Shown one piece after another: positions 26,201 to 38,736 of a stretch of DNA of 64,000 nucleotides; positions within the stretch are counted from its first letter, which is position 1; each line of letters starts with the position of its first letter. A model generated the notes under the pieces. It saw only the letters and a program-made list of their open reading frames with translations. It was not told the DNA's origin and made no database searches. The DNA is from Trichostrongylus colubriformis (taxonomy: Eukaryota; Nematoda; Chromadorea; Rhabditida; Trichostrongylidae), in assembly GCA_963978905.1 (NCBI GenBank), contig OZ022256.1, positions 46,920,001-46,984,000 on the forward strand, written 5' to 3'. The position numbers were made by a program, and so were the translations under genes.

Positions 26201-29200
26201 GTGAAAGGGGTGTCGGTAGTGTAATGAATTAGGACATATCCCCGGAAAGGATGAAGTGCGGGTTCGAGTCTCGTCCTACACCGAAGCTTTTGCCCATAAC
26301 TCGGCATTATTGTAGTTCATTTTGTCATTCAAAGTTAACTTTGATATGAGTCGTCTATAGCGACTAGTGGGGGTCAACTTTTTTAAATTTGATGTTATCG
26401 TTCTCATGAGCGAGTCTAATACCAACTTAACGATCCTGGAGGGATGAAAGTCTCGGTTAGGTTACGCGGGCTCCCGAATCTGATCTCGAGATCTGAGGGC
26501 TGCAGTAATTGCTCCTCGTAAGCATTTAAAAGGAAATAGGTAGACTGGTATGGGGTGTTGACACAATTTTATGTAGTTGCTACAGAATTTTCTCAGGAGA
26601 AGAAAGAGTGCGCGTGGAAGAGTTCCTAGAATAGTTCGGTAGTGTGAAAGCATCGTAAGCTAAACAAGGTGTCCGACTGGGTATCTCCGTTTTTCAGTAA
26701 TATGAGCAGATTTCCATTCAGAACAAGTTTTATTGAGGTGTGTGCTTTGCTTGTCGACTTTCTGCTTGGACTTGCGAGGAATCTGGAAACGCAGGATGTG
26801 GAGCGCTTTCCATTGAATGCGTTGCATGCAACTTCAACTTTCGAACGTATCCTTCAAAAGCAGGTTGTTGAGACGATCACGGGAACACGTCAGGTACAAT
26901 TCCTAGCAAAAGGCTATGCCAAGGGAAGATAGGGATAGATTTGCAGGCAGAGTTGGCGTATGTAGGATGTTTGCTCCGTTCTGATGCTCATGGGAAGCGT
27001 TCAAGGCTGACGGAACTCGATGAGTACAGTGCTAATCTTAGGATGATCGAAAGATTGAAGACAGTCTATAACTGTCCTCTCAGCTACAACACCTATGTGG
27101 TGAGTTGACCTGCCCTGCCTTCATACTCTGCAGCGCTAATGCCGACACATAACGCCTGCAGGGCGAACAAACCCTGTTCTGATAGACACAGAATGCGAGG
27201 CTCCACTGTCTCTACCGAGCCTTCCCTATCGGCTTTAGTGCTGGCATTGGGACACCAGAGGTAAAGACTGCCTTACCCGAATTAGAGATTCCCTTACTTG
27301 TATTCGAGGCAATTTTCATTTTGATGTGATCTTTTCTTACATGAATTCGTTCAGGGACTGAACTCGGAGCAAATATGTCATCAAATTTTGCAAGAATCTG
27401 TGCAAAATCCAAACCTAATGAAGAAGAACGTTGAGCGATACGCACGGCAATTCATGGCTGAACACAATCTGGAGCCGGATGAGACTCTCTACCGTTATAT
27501 CGAGGTATACACTTTGTGTTTTTTAAGCGCTGGGGAAACTTATGATCAAGATAGAACTAATATTGCTACATAGTAAAAATCGCGGTTAGTATTAGGTTGA
27601 TTCATAATAAATCGGACAAATTGACCAATTTTAATCATTGTCGTACAACTTTTTTACGAAAACAGGGATTCACTTGAAATATACTCCATCTTTATCGATG
27701 ACCTTCTGCCACGGTATAGGCAGATCATGGATGCCCTTGCTCCAGAAGGCCGGAAGCTGGAGCTCGAAGAAGTTGCCGAGTGCCGCCTTGACCTCGTCGC
27801 GAGTTTTGAAGTCTTGGCCGTCCAGGTGGCGTTGGCTGTGGGAGAAAAGGTGGAAATCTGAAGGGGCCAGGTCTGGGGAGTACGGTGGGTATAGAAGTAC
27901 GGTCTAACTGTACGACAGCAGCTCGGCCTTGGTCGATCTTGCGAAGTGCGGTCTGTGGAAGTAGACACGTTGTCGTGCTGGAAGTAGACATGTGACCGCC
28001 GCCGTAGCGAACTTTGGACATTGGCCTTCAATTCTCGTAATTGACGAACGTAGACGTCGGCGGATACTGTGGTACCTTCATCGAGCAGCTCCCAGTACTC
28101 TACGCCGTGTACGCTCCACCAACCGCGGTTTTCGTCTTCGATGGAATAGTCGCCTGACGCAAACTTCGAATGCTACAACTACAGTGTACTTCTGCCGGGG
28201 GCATGCTCCTTGTGAACTTCTATCAGACGTCTGCTGATATCCGCGGGTTCCTAACCAGATAGCGATATAAATAGTATGACGTTGCGGATGTGGTCTCTGG
28301 ACCGCTTGAAATCGTGCGGCATTGTGGCGGAATGAATTTACTTTGGAGTGATTATTTTGCGGTACTTTGAAGAGCTTTTCATACTCATTCCAACGGTACC
28401 TCGCGCGTCCATTTTCGTTAATTCGTTACTGAGTTATGATCTCTAGAAATCATCACTACCATTTGTCCGATTTATTATGAATCAACCTAATAAAAAGATC
28501 ATCATCGGCCTGAAAATAAAAAAGATGGTGATCGATCGAAATCATTCGGTGAATCTTGGAGAAAAAAATGACCATTCACAGAAATTCCTTGAACCATGAC
28601 CCTTCTCCCTGTTTGGTGACTGGGATTGCTATATTGGGACTGCTGGAAGAGCAGCTTCTCAGGAATCGGTCAATATCCATAGTTCACTTCATGCACTCAT
28701 CCTCATGCCACAATAAATATGTGAAAGCATAGATGTGCATTTCGTCAAGCCGACGCTTGCGCCTGCCAGCCCTATTCGTTTAGGATTCTTCGCCTTTTGA
28801 AATTTGATTTAAAAAAAACTCGTGCTCCAGCATGACAGGTGATGCCATCCTTCAGTAGAGGGACATTTCCGTGGGGTACTGGATGGGCGTTTTCCCAGAT
28901 TTTTTATTCTTTCAAATTTGCGGAAGGAATAGAGATAGCTGCGGAGTGTCGATTAAAACTCAGCGAGAGTTTCTCTTAGGACGATAAATTGGAACCCCCA
29001 TTGGGGGGAGGGGGAGGGGGGTCGAGCTTACACGGTTTTCGGCAGATTTGGATTCCAGCGGCCCATGGAGACATAAGCGGGTATGCGGATGAACTCCTAG
29101 GAATAAAGGGGATCAAGTGTAGTCCACGTGTAAGCGGGTGGATTTTCCATGTATAGGGGGTGCCGAAGAAGTAATTTTGCTCACGGCCCACATTCGCCTA

Positions 29201-32200
29201 TTATACAAAACATAGGGAAACGAAAGAGATAAAGGTATTAGGGCAAAATATTCCCGAAATGGTCCACTACTTTCACTTTCATAATAATATGGAGCCTTCA
29301 AGCGGCGCAGTCGGGCTTCAGAGCACCCACGGTATCAAGGTCCCCTTAAAACAATGAAGGCAGGTTCCGTGGTAGGTCTTTGGTGGAAAGCTTCCTAAGG
29401 ATTGGCCTTTCGGATCATGGAAGTCACAGAGCCCTTGCTGTATGGACAAGGCTGCTATGATCCGAAGTATCATTTTTTATGCCTCAAACCTGCCCCCGGA
29501 GGGGTTTCAGTGGTAATGGCACGTTGTGGCTCTTGGAAACGAAGGGCGTTGGGAACCCGGAAAAAACGGAATATTCAAGAACACCACCCAGTGTGAGAAT
29601 CCCCTCAGGTACCCAGAGTGAACGGACCTTAGCAAGGTTGTGAACGAGGGCGACGAAGGTGACACATCTTGTTCACTTGGAACAAGCAGCCGTCCTTGCT
29701 CGTGCAGAAGGCTGTAACGGAGAACAATGATAGAGTGAGGTCTGCTCTTACTTCAGGGTTGAAAATACCTGGTCGGAATTTGCCGAAGTTCGACTAATGT
29801 GGGGTTGAAAGTGGAGGACAAAAATTACTTTTTTGGCCCCCTATATATTCGACTCACGGGAGAGTTCTGACGTTTGTTCGAGTACTTTTGAATACATTGT
29901 GGGCACTAGAGTGCCGCCGGACTGTTTGGGAGAAGAGGTGGGAAAAGGGTTCCTTAGGTTTGAATATACTCTCTGGTGAGGTAAAAGGAGAATCACAGCG
30001 GAGTGGGATCCGTCCCCCAAACGGTCTCATGACCAGAATGGTTAACATGCAGCAAAGCAGAGAAGAGCCCTTTCTTCAATTCAACCGAGAATTCCACAGT
30101 TTCAATACCGCTTCTATGCAGCTTAAAGGAATCGTCCACGGAAAATGAGTTTTTTGTGTTACCCATATGTTTATGTTGTATTTGCCTAATGTTGGCCTCA
30201 TGCAAAATTCACGCGAAAAAATGTAAATCTGGCTGAGATACAGCACCACAAAGTGCGGTCCCAGTGGGCGGGGCCTCCGTGTAAAAGCCTCGTCCCGTCT
30301 CCTGCCGCCGTTGGGAACGGAGAGTGGGACTGTTTACGTAACCTTCTGTTCTTACAATGCGTCTCCGACCACGGCGGACGCGGTACGAGGCTTTTACACG
30401 GAGGCCCCGCCCACTGGGACCACACTTTGTGGTGCTGAATCTCAGCCAGATTCACATTTTTTTCGCGTGAAATTTTGCATGAGGCCAACATTAGGCAAAT
30501 ACAACATAAACTCATTTCCCGTGGACGATTCCTTTAATGCCCGTGTGATTCGACCTTCGGACTCCCTGAGCAATCGTGCGGCCTTTTCCAGTGGATTTGT
30601 TACAGTGAGGGTCAGCTCTTGATCCTACAAAATGATTGAACAGTAAGTACGAAAGGTGTCGTTTTGTTCATGGGCTACTTCACGTATTGAAATTTACTTC
30701 ACTTAGAATGGCGAGATGGATGCTATACCAAGGATCAAATATCACTAAAATCTTCTTTATCAACAAACAGAAGCCTTTTTTCAATCCTTTACTGTATCCA
30801 GATTGTGTACCTAACTACCATGGTTCAGCTGATAGGTGTGGTTTTCGCCCTTTCCCAGTTTTTTTTTTTTTTTTTGCAGCAGCGTAACCTTTCGGGTTCT
30901 AGTTTCAGCTACCACTAGGCAGCTCCCTGGGAAGCACCACTTAAGTTATAGAAAACCCAGATTTTTCGCCACCCGGACAGGATGTGTAGGATCCTGCGCA
31001 TGTTTCCCACGTTCCAAAGAATTCGTAGGATTAGTTTTCAGCTTTCTAAAGACACAGGACATTTCGTAGTGTCGAAGTCTCCCTCCATTTTTGCAGGCAG
31101 TGTCATCGCGATCTCGAGGTATGGTCGGAATTACAAGCGCATGGCACGATCAATGTCTTATGATATCAGAAACTATTGCTAATCTTTCCATAAGGTAGCT
31201 GCACTAGTTGTTTAAATTGTACTGTAAAAGAAAAAAAAAACGAACTCTTTCGAGGTCCAAGGCGGTTTGCATGGTGGCAAAAGGATCTAATCTCCCGTGG
31301 AACAAACGTCTGTCGGAGGCCGTGCAGTCGGTGCTGAATAACCCACAAGTGGATCAAGACATGTAATCTCATCAATTTAACAATTTTATCTCAGTTTGCC
31401 CTTTCTCAGCAGAGGTTTAGCGATGAACAGGTTCCAGTTAGGGGTTCCGAAGGTACTATAATGATTCTAGAGCCGTGAATTTCTTTGAACTTCTGAATTC
31501 CTAGCCTACGAAACTTGTGGACTCCATTTGAAATATGCGCGCGAAGAGCGTTTGTGTTTCTGTCTTCGTTTGTGCCCCCTCTGTGTAATTGTGACAGAGT
31601 AGAGAGCCCTTCTTGCCAAAGTCTTAGTCGTAGCCCGTAGCCGTGAGCCGTACGTCAGGTATAAGCAAGGGCATTCAGCTAGGTCACCATCCCAAGTAAT
31701 GCGTCACTGCGCGCAATAAGCGCCTTGCTGCTTTTGTTGTGGAATGGCCTGCAAGAGGAGTGGCCGTCGCGAGCTCCTGAGATTGACCCAGCTCGAGAGT
31801 CTTGCCCGCACCCAGCTGAGTCAGAGTCGCTTCTTAACCAAATACGCTGTCGCCGCGATGATGGAAATGAAGAAAGGGAGTTTTTACGCTCCGCGTACAT
31901 TCCTATCGAACTATAGCTTGACCGCTTGGCTGGCGCACACTACTGTGTGCGTAAAATAATGGGGGTCAGCGACTAAATCGGAATTGCTTTTTTTCTATCG
32001 ATTTGCTCAGTACCCGCTATCACATCACGCCCCACCCATTGGGGCGGGTTTCCTCCCATTCCAAGCGTGTTCAAAATAACTTGGACATTGGTCACTTCTG
32101 CCAATTTTTTCCTGGTCTCAAGGCTGCGTTGGAACCGAGTTATGAATTTTCGTTGTACGGACCCCACGCAGGGGGCGTTCAGCCTGCTGTACCTAGGTCT

Positions 32201-35200
32201 CCTTCATGGACCTCAAGGCTGACTTAACTCATCTTTTCCACTCGTCTGGACTATTTTCGAACCGAGCAAACAATTTCCGATCCAAAAACCGAACGTTTCA
32301 CTGGATGCTTCGCCCACCGTGGGCGGAGCTTAAGTGGGTCCATGTTCGCTCTTCACATCTTATACCATGTCCTACCCATCTCAAGCTTGTCCCCTTTTTC
32401 ACAGAATGCTTTTCATGTAGTGTCCGAGCTCCGCCCACCGCTACAAGTGCTCCACTCACCATATCCAGGTCTCTTTCATGACTTTCAGCAACGCATCCCT
32501 GACTTCAATCCATCTTTCCCCCACGTTTGGGGCACATTCGATCCCAATTAACAATTTTCGGTCCGAAAACGGACGTTTCAGTGCACGTCCCGCCCACTGT
32601 GTGCGGAGCTTGACTGGGTCCATGTTTGCTCTTTACTTCTTGTACCATGGCCTACCTATCCCGGACTTGTCCCCATCTCCACAGGATTTTTTTCGGGTAG
32701 TGTCTGAGCTCCGCTCACCGCTATAGGTGCTGCTCCCGCTGTGCCTAGGCTCTTTCATGACTTTCAAAAACTTACCTCTGACCTTAATTTACCTTTCTCA
32801 CACGTTTGGATCTTGTCGGAACCCATTCAATAACTTTCGATGTGAAAACGAAACATTCCAGTGCACGTTCCGCCCACCAAGGGTGCGGCTTGACATGTTT
32901 ATGTGTGGTATTTACTTATTGTCCTATGCCCAACCCATACTACGCTTGTCCCATCTCCAAAGTTCGTTTTCATACAATACCTAATTTCGCGACAGGCGGA
33001 CGGAGGGACGGGCCGACGGACGTACAAACAGATAGACGAAGCGTTTTATATAAAGTCGGGATAATTTGGCTGCGTTGATTTCCAGCTGTTACTGACATGG
33101 CAGTGTAATTTATTTATCCTTGAGAAATCTTCAAGATCTTTCAAGGTCTCTGAGGAATCGTTCGATTTTCCATTGATTTCGTTTCTATGTTTCTTATTTT
33201 GTTGATTCCTATTTTGTTGGTTTCAGCAAAAGGTCTCTGGGGAGAGTGTGCCATTCTGCTGAACTGGGCAAAATGCTTATGTCATACTCGTTCTCAACAG
33301 GAATGTTGGACTCCATACTAGCAACAGAGCACAATCTGATCAAATTTATCCGCTTGATGTTCAAATACGACAGATACAGCATTGCTCAGCGTCTCGTGGA
33401 TGCTGTCAAGGTTACATTCAATTAGCCACTGTCGGCACAGAACATCATTTTTGCCAAATTCCAGGTTGTTAGTATCTATTGCAAGCTGAATGAGAAGCAT
33501 TCACCGTTGGTTTCTCTTGTACGTATCTACGCCATGTACGCGGAACATCTTCAGCGAGCCAATTCATCGGTACAGTTCAAAGTTTCAGCATCAGTTCGAT
33601 TTTTCGAGACGTTCATACTCACAGTAATCACGGTGTGATTCGGCCGATTGTTGCGATCTGCTCCACGCACTGTATGGGCCGCAAGCGTTTGTTATAGTAA
33701 ATATATCGTTCACCCCTGAACCCACAAATTAATCCTCCTGGCACTTTGATTAGTAGCTCTCATGATTTCAGGAGTGTAGGCATCTGAAGACAGTAACTGT
33801 TTCAGGATTTGACAGTGCTGCAGTTCCTGGATGAGGTGCGCGCAGATAAAGGTGATCAGTTTTTGAGTGACGTAGCTTCTTGTCTCGTGGACGCCATGAT
33901 TAAAGAAATTGACAGTGCTGTCAGCATATGGACAGAGGTGCTGGTTTCAATGAATTTTTCACTCATGGTAGTGTATGGTTTTAATGATATGACCTACCAA
34001 TTTATTCATTTTGAATCATTTTGATGATCTTATCCGTTAGGTGTCTGTTGCTCAACGCAAGCAACTCGTTGTATCTGCTAGTAGCGTGATTTTACGTTTC
34101 ATGAACCAGGACCCGCATTATATGCGACTCTATCAGCAGTTACGTTCCATTGAGACACTACAGGTGATCTATCCATTTTCATACTTGTTTTTCTACAGTT
34201 ATGAGCTTTCACTGGGGTTTTAGGAATCTTACAATCTGTATGCCACAACTCCGCAACTCGATATGCAGGAATGGCGAGAAGCAACCCTGAAGAACTTCAT
34301 CGAACGCGAAGAACGTTCCTTGCTTGAAGTGTGTCTGATTACTGTAATCGTCTGACGAATATGCGAATGACGTTATGAACTTGCAGGTGTTCGCCTTTTC
34401 TAGAATTCTGGGAATGTCAAGAGATGAGGCCAGCCGGTTGACTATCAAGTTAGCGATTGATTCTGGAAACACTATGGGGACTCTCACTATAATAAGGTTG
34501 GTTACTAATTACACGGTGAGTATGGCGTCTTTCAACATTGGTTGTTCCTTTGAAACTGAGGGAACTCGTGATTTTTCCAAGGCCACTGTTCTACAAAAGC
34601 TTCATTGCAGTTTGCATGATCTACTCACTATCAGCAATGGTCGCTACATAATTTCTCTTTTCTGGTTTTGGGTGTTCGGGTATCCTTCTTTGTCGTGTTC
34701 TAATAGGAGAAAAGATACGATGAGTTCTCGGGTGTCACGGTATTTATTCACTTTCATTGAGTCCGAAAGAATGAGTGCATCATGATTTCTTCCTCTAGAA
34801 GGGAAGTTATTTGTCCAGTTCCCGCCGGCGGGTTAGCATCATTTTAGGTCTCCTGTTACTTTCAAAGATAAACTTTGCTCATGCCGTCGAAACTACTTTG
34901 AAAACTTTAAAAAGAATCGTAAAATTCACCATTTTACCAAAGTCATGACTGGATTCCAAGAAACCTTTTGAAGAGATGCTCTCCGCAATGTTCCAAATGC
35001 ATCAGCTGGTTTGGCAGAGGCTTGCGTTCATGGATGCGAATTCGTACTCTGGAATCTGCAGGAAGCTGTGGGAAAAATAGAAGCACCTGCCGACACGGAA
35101 GTTGTGGAACAGGTGATTCACTCGAAGAAATTATCCTTCAAATTAGAATATGTTTCTACCCATGGACTTACGCAAATTTCTTGGGGGTCGGTGCTCGCAC

Positions 35201-38200
35201 ACAAATTGCTTGGGGATGGGTGCTCGCTCACTCATGTGCTGCTGTCCGACAAGGTGTAGATTTTCTGAGACTACGGCTGCGGTCAGAAACGAGAGCGGTA
35301 AATGAGGTGTAAAGAGGTAACGGTAACGCCAGCTCTGAGCAAGTTGTGTTACAGCTTTCAGTTTCCGCTTGAAGCTTGCCAAACATACTTGGAGATCAAT
35401 CGGTCGCTCACTGCGTCGGGAGCAATCACTTTGTCACGTGTGATTTGCTAAATGCTTAGAACACAGGCACTAAGTGCATCTGCGCTCGTAAAGTGGATCC
35501 TGAACGTTTATACGAATAATTTAACCAAGGAGGGGTGCTAAGTAGCAGGAAGTAAAGAAAAACCGAAATATGATCGAAACTCTGAGAGTGGTATCTCGCC
35601 TTCTTCGCTGCACATATGACGCCGCGCGCTATCCCTGACGAATGGTAGAAAATCGCGTGAGAATCTGTGATGTGCGGCGGCCAAGCACAACGCTTGCGTG
35701 TGGGCGAAGCTCGCCCACATGGGGCTTTGCGAGAAGTTCCACCCATTCTAGCGTTTACGTTGTAGCTACCGTACACCCCTTCAGAGGCACAATGTGCCTT
35801 CAGAAAGTGAATGCCTGTCGCATTCCAAGGGAGTAGCTTAGTTGTAAAGCTCCCCTTGGTGATTATTTGCTTGGGATGGATTACTCTTTCAGCACTTCAG
35901 TTATGGTTTATTTCATTTTTTAATGAGATGACTTTCAGTCTGTTGAATCAATTATCATTTTGTCGAGAGTTCTTCGGATTCTTGAACCAGTCACCTCACA
36001 CTCCTTATGTCTACAGGAAGCCGTTGCTAGAGTAGGTGTTACGATTTATGCATTTGAAGATAACAATATCAACTGATATAAAGCAAATGATGTGCTCCAA
36101 TAAAAATTCGATTAAGATGCACGGCTACGTGGGTCTTTTTCTTCAAGTTGTTAAGCAGTGTATGCTAGATGACACCACAAGTGATAGTTCTACTGAGAAA
36201 GAACAATCCACTGTTAAGGACGACGCTTTCAACGACGATAGGTATCTTTGAAAGAGTTTTTTCTCATGCATGTTCCCTGATTTGGTTGATGTTCTTATTC
36301 CGCGGTTAAGGCGTATTTACGGTGTACGACGTCGTGTTGGCGTCTACCAAATGCGAAGTGAAGGACCTCTTTTTGCACGAATGGAGGCAATTGCCCATAT
36401 TGCTTCAGTGGCACAAAGTGCTGTTGGAACAGAAAAACTCGAGTGAGGATGCGTTGTTCTACCTTACTTGCTTGAAGCATTATTAATCCGAGCCAAGAAT
36501 TTATCTTTTGTTTATTCCAGTGAAGAAACGAAAAGAACACTTCATACCGATCAGGGAACGAGGTGGAATGATCTGTTCAACTTCCTTTCGCTTTCCAATC
36601 AGGATTTATTGGAATTTCAAGCTCGTGTGTATGCTGCATCCTTACGTGAGTCATTGTCGCGTATCTTTGTGTCTTGTATTGTGCAGTGGAACGGTTCATA
36701 CTCTGTACTGGGTCACATTTTGGCTATGGGAACTTTTTGATTGTTATGGCAAGGTACTCCATCGTATGAGAGTTTGACGTTTTTTATTTCCTCAGTCTTG
36801 TAACTCCCTCAACCGCGTAGTTAAAGGAATCGCCCACGGAAAAATAGGTTTTTCTGTTACCCATATATTTATGTTGTGGGCCTAATGTGCCTACTTGCCT
36901 AATGTGGGCTGCATGCAAAATTTTACGCGAAAGAATGTACATTCAGTTGAGATACACCACCACAAATTTTTGGCGGGGTGGGCGGGGCCTCCGAGTAAGT
37001 ACGCACCCCGTCGTACGCCGCGTTCGGAGACGCATTGTAGGGACGGAAAGTTACGCATACAGTACTAATCTCTGTTCCCAACAGCGGCGGACGTCGGGAC
37101 GGGGCTTTTACTTGGAGGCCCCGCCCACCCGGCCGAGAATTTTGGGAGCTGTTTTTAAGCTGAATTCTCACTTTTCGTGTGCAAAATGCATGCAGACTTT
37201 ACTAGGCAAATACAACAAAAATATATGAGTAACAAAGAAACTCATTTTCCCGCGGACGATTCCTATAAGGTCAACTGCAGTGATCAGAGAACAGACAAAC
37301 GGACAAATATCCTGACAATTAAAAATTCAATAAGGAATGGATGAAGCCGACGTATCTGTTTGAGCACAAACGGTAGAGTAGTGGTCCTCTGGAACCATCA
37401 CGCTCCAATATCCGCACAGCATGGGTATCTATTGACGTCCCTGCTGCCTTCCTGTGAGCTTTCACCTAACCTGCCACTTTTCCGTATAGATAATGTTCGT
37501 GACCGACATTGTGCTTACCGTATACAAATTGCCCATTTCAATTTTTAGCCCCTTTTCATTAGCCCTTCTTGTTTAACGTGGTGTCATTAACTGAAATAAC
37601 AAGATCCCCTCGAAAAACACCTCACATGAGGACGGGATCTGAGTTTTCAATAGGCTGCGTAAGATGGACTTGAATTTTTGAGTGTCACGTCATAATCTTC
37701 TGAGAATTTTTCCCACGAACATTAAAGTGGACTAGACTGGCGAAAACAGTATCCTCTATTCTTGTAGCGGCACAGGATCCCATGAAATTTTATCGTTGGT
37801 CGGTTCCAGCTTGGTGGAGAGAGCAAGAAAGGCGAAGCGATGTTGGATTACGAATTTCCGTTCGTAATATCTGCCTTCGTGCACTGCAGGCACATCCGTG
37901 TGATCTGTGGACACCATGCACACTTCTCTCGTCTCTGCCACCATCTACGATTGAAGAAGTCAGTTGTGGTGGAGTTGTGGTGTAATGTATATGTATTAGT
38001 TTGAGCTCAATTTCAGGTGGTGTTAGAGCTACGAAACGTCGTGTCAAATAGGAAATCACCTCAAACCATGATAAATTTCTTGCGTGTAGTTCAGTTTGCT
38101 ATGATTCTGACAGGAAACTATGCACCTGCAAAGATGCTGACGGTATGCCCTTTGTCGTTGTTTATGGAACGCAAATTGCCTCTTTCTTTTCCAGAAAGAA

Positions 38201-38685
38201 AATGAAGTTTGGGTAAAAATAGAGATGTCAAGTAATACTCCTGTGTGAGGGTACTTATGAAACGACCCTTACCCGTAAAATGAAGTTCCCTAACTTTCCG
38301 TTTATAATCGGAACGTGCTTTCGTAAATGTACAACAACACAGTAGTTGAATAGCTGTTGCCCCGCCCACGACGGCTCCTCAACCGGCTGCACCACCGCGC
38401 ACGAAGGGGCTATGATAAAGAATCCAAGGCATGCTTAGTATGCCAGTGGCGCCGCACATCATCTATTCAGTGTGGGCGCTTTTATCTGCAGTGTACGTGC
38501 CCTTTCAACTCCTGAACATCTGATTTGAAACACTTTCAAGCCTTTCTATGTCTCCCCCTTTATGCAGCAAGGGCGAGAACACTCCCGCGATGGAGTGTCT
38601 GGCGGTGTAATCCGGAATGCAGTAGTTCTTCCGCTTGTTTACATGCAGTGAAATATCCTACTCTATATAATTCGCTTAGTATGTC

Positions 38686-38736
<51 letters not shown>

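Noticed and set aside
26701..26737. TTTTTCAG at 26690-26697 as the rod-1 acceptor
   Set aside because: The upstream exon ends in phase 0, so this acceptor would read TAA at once. The later acceptor at 26737 keeps the frame and aligns with KNTC1 without a gap.
30198..30622. Overlapping frames of about 100 codons on both strands
   Set aside because: They arise from the two inverted arms of the foldback element and show no protein family.
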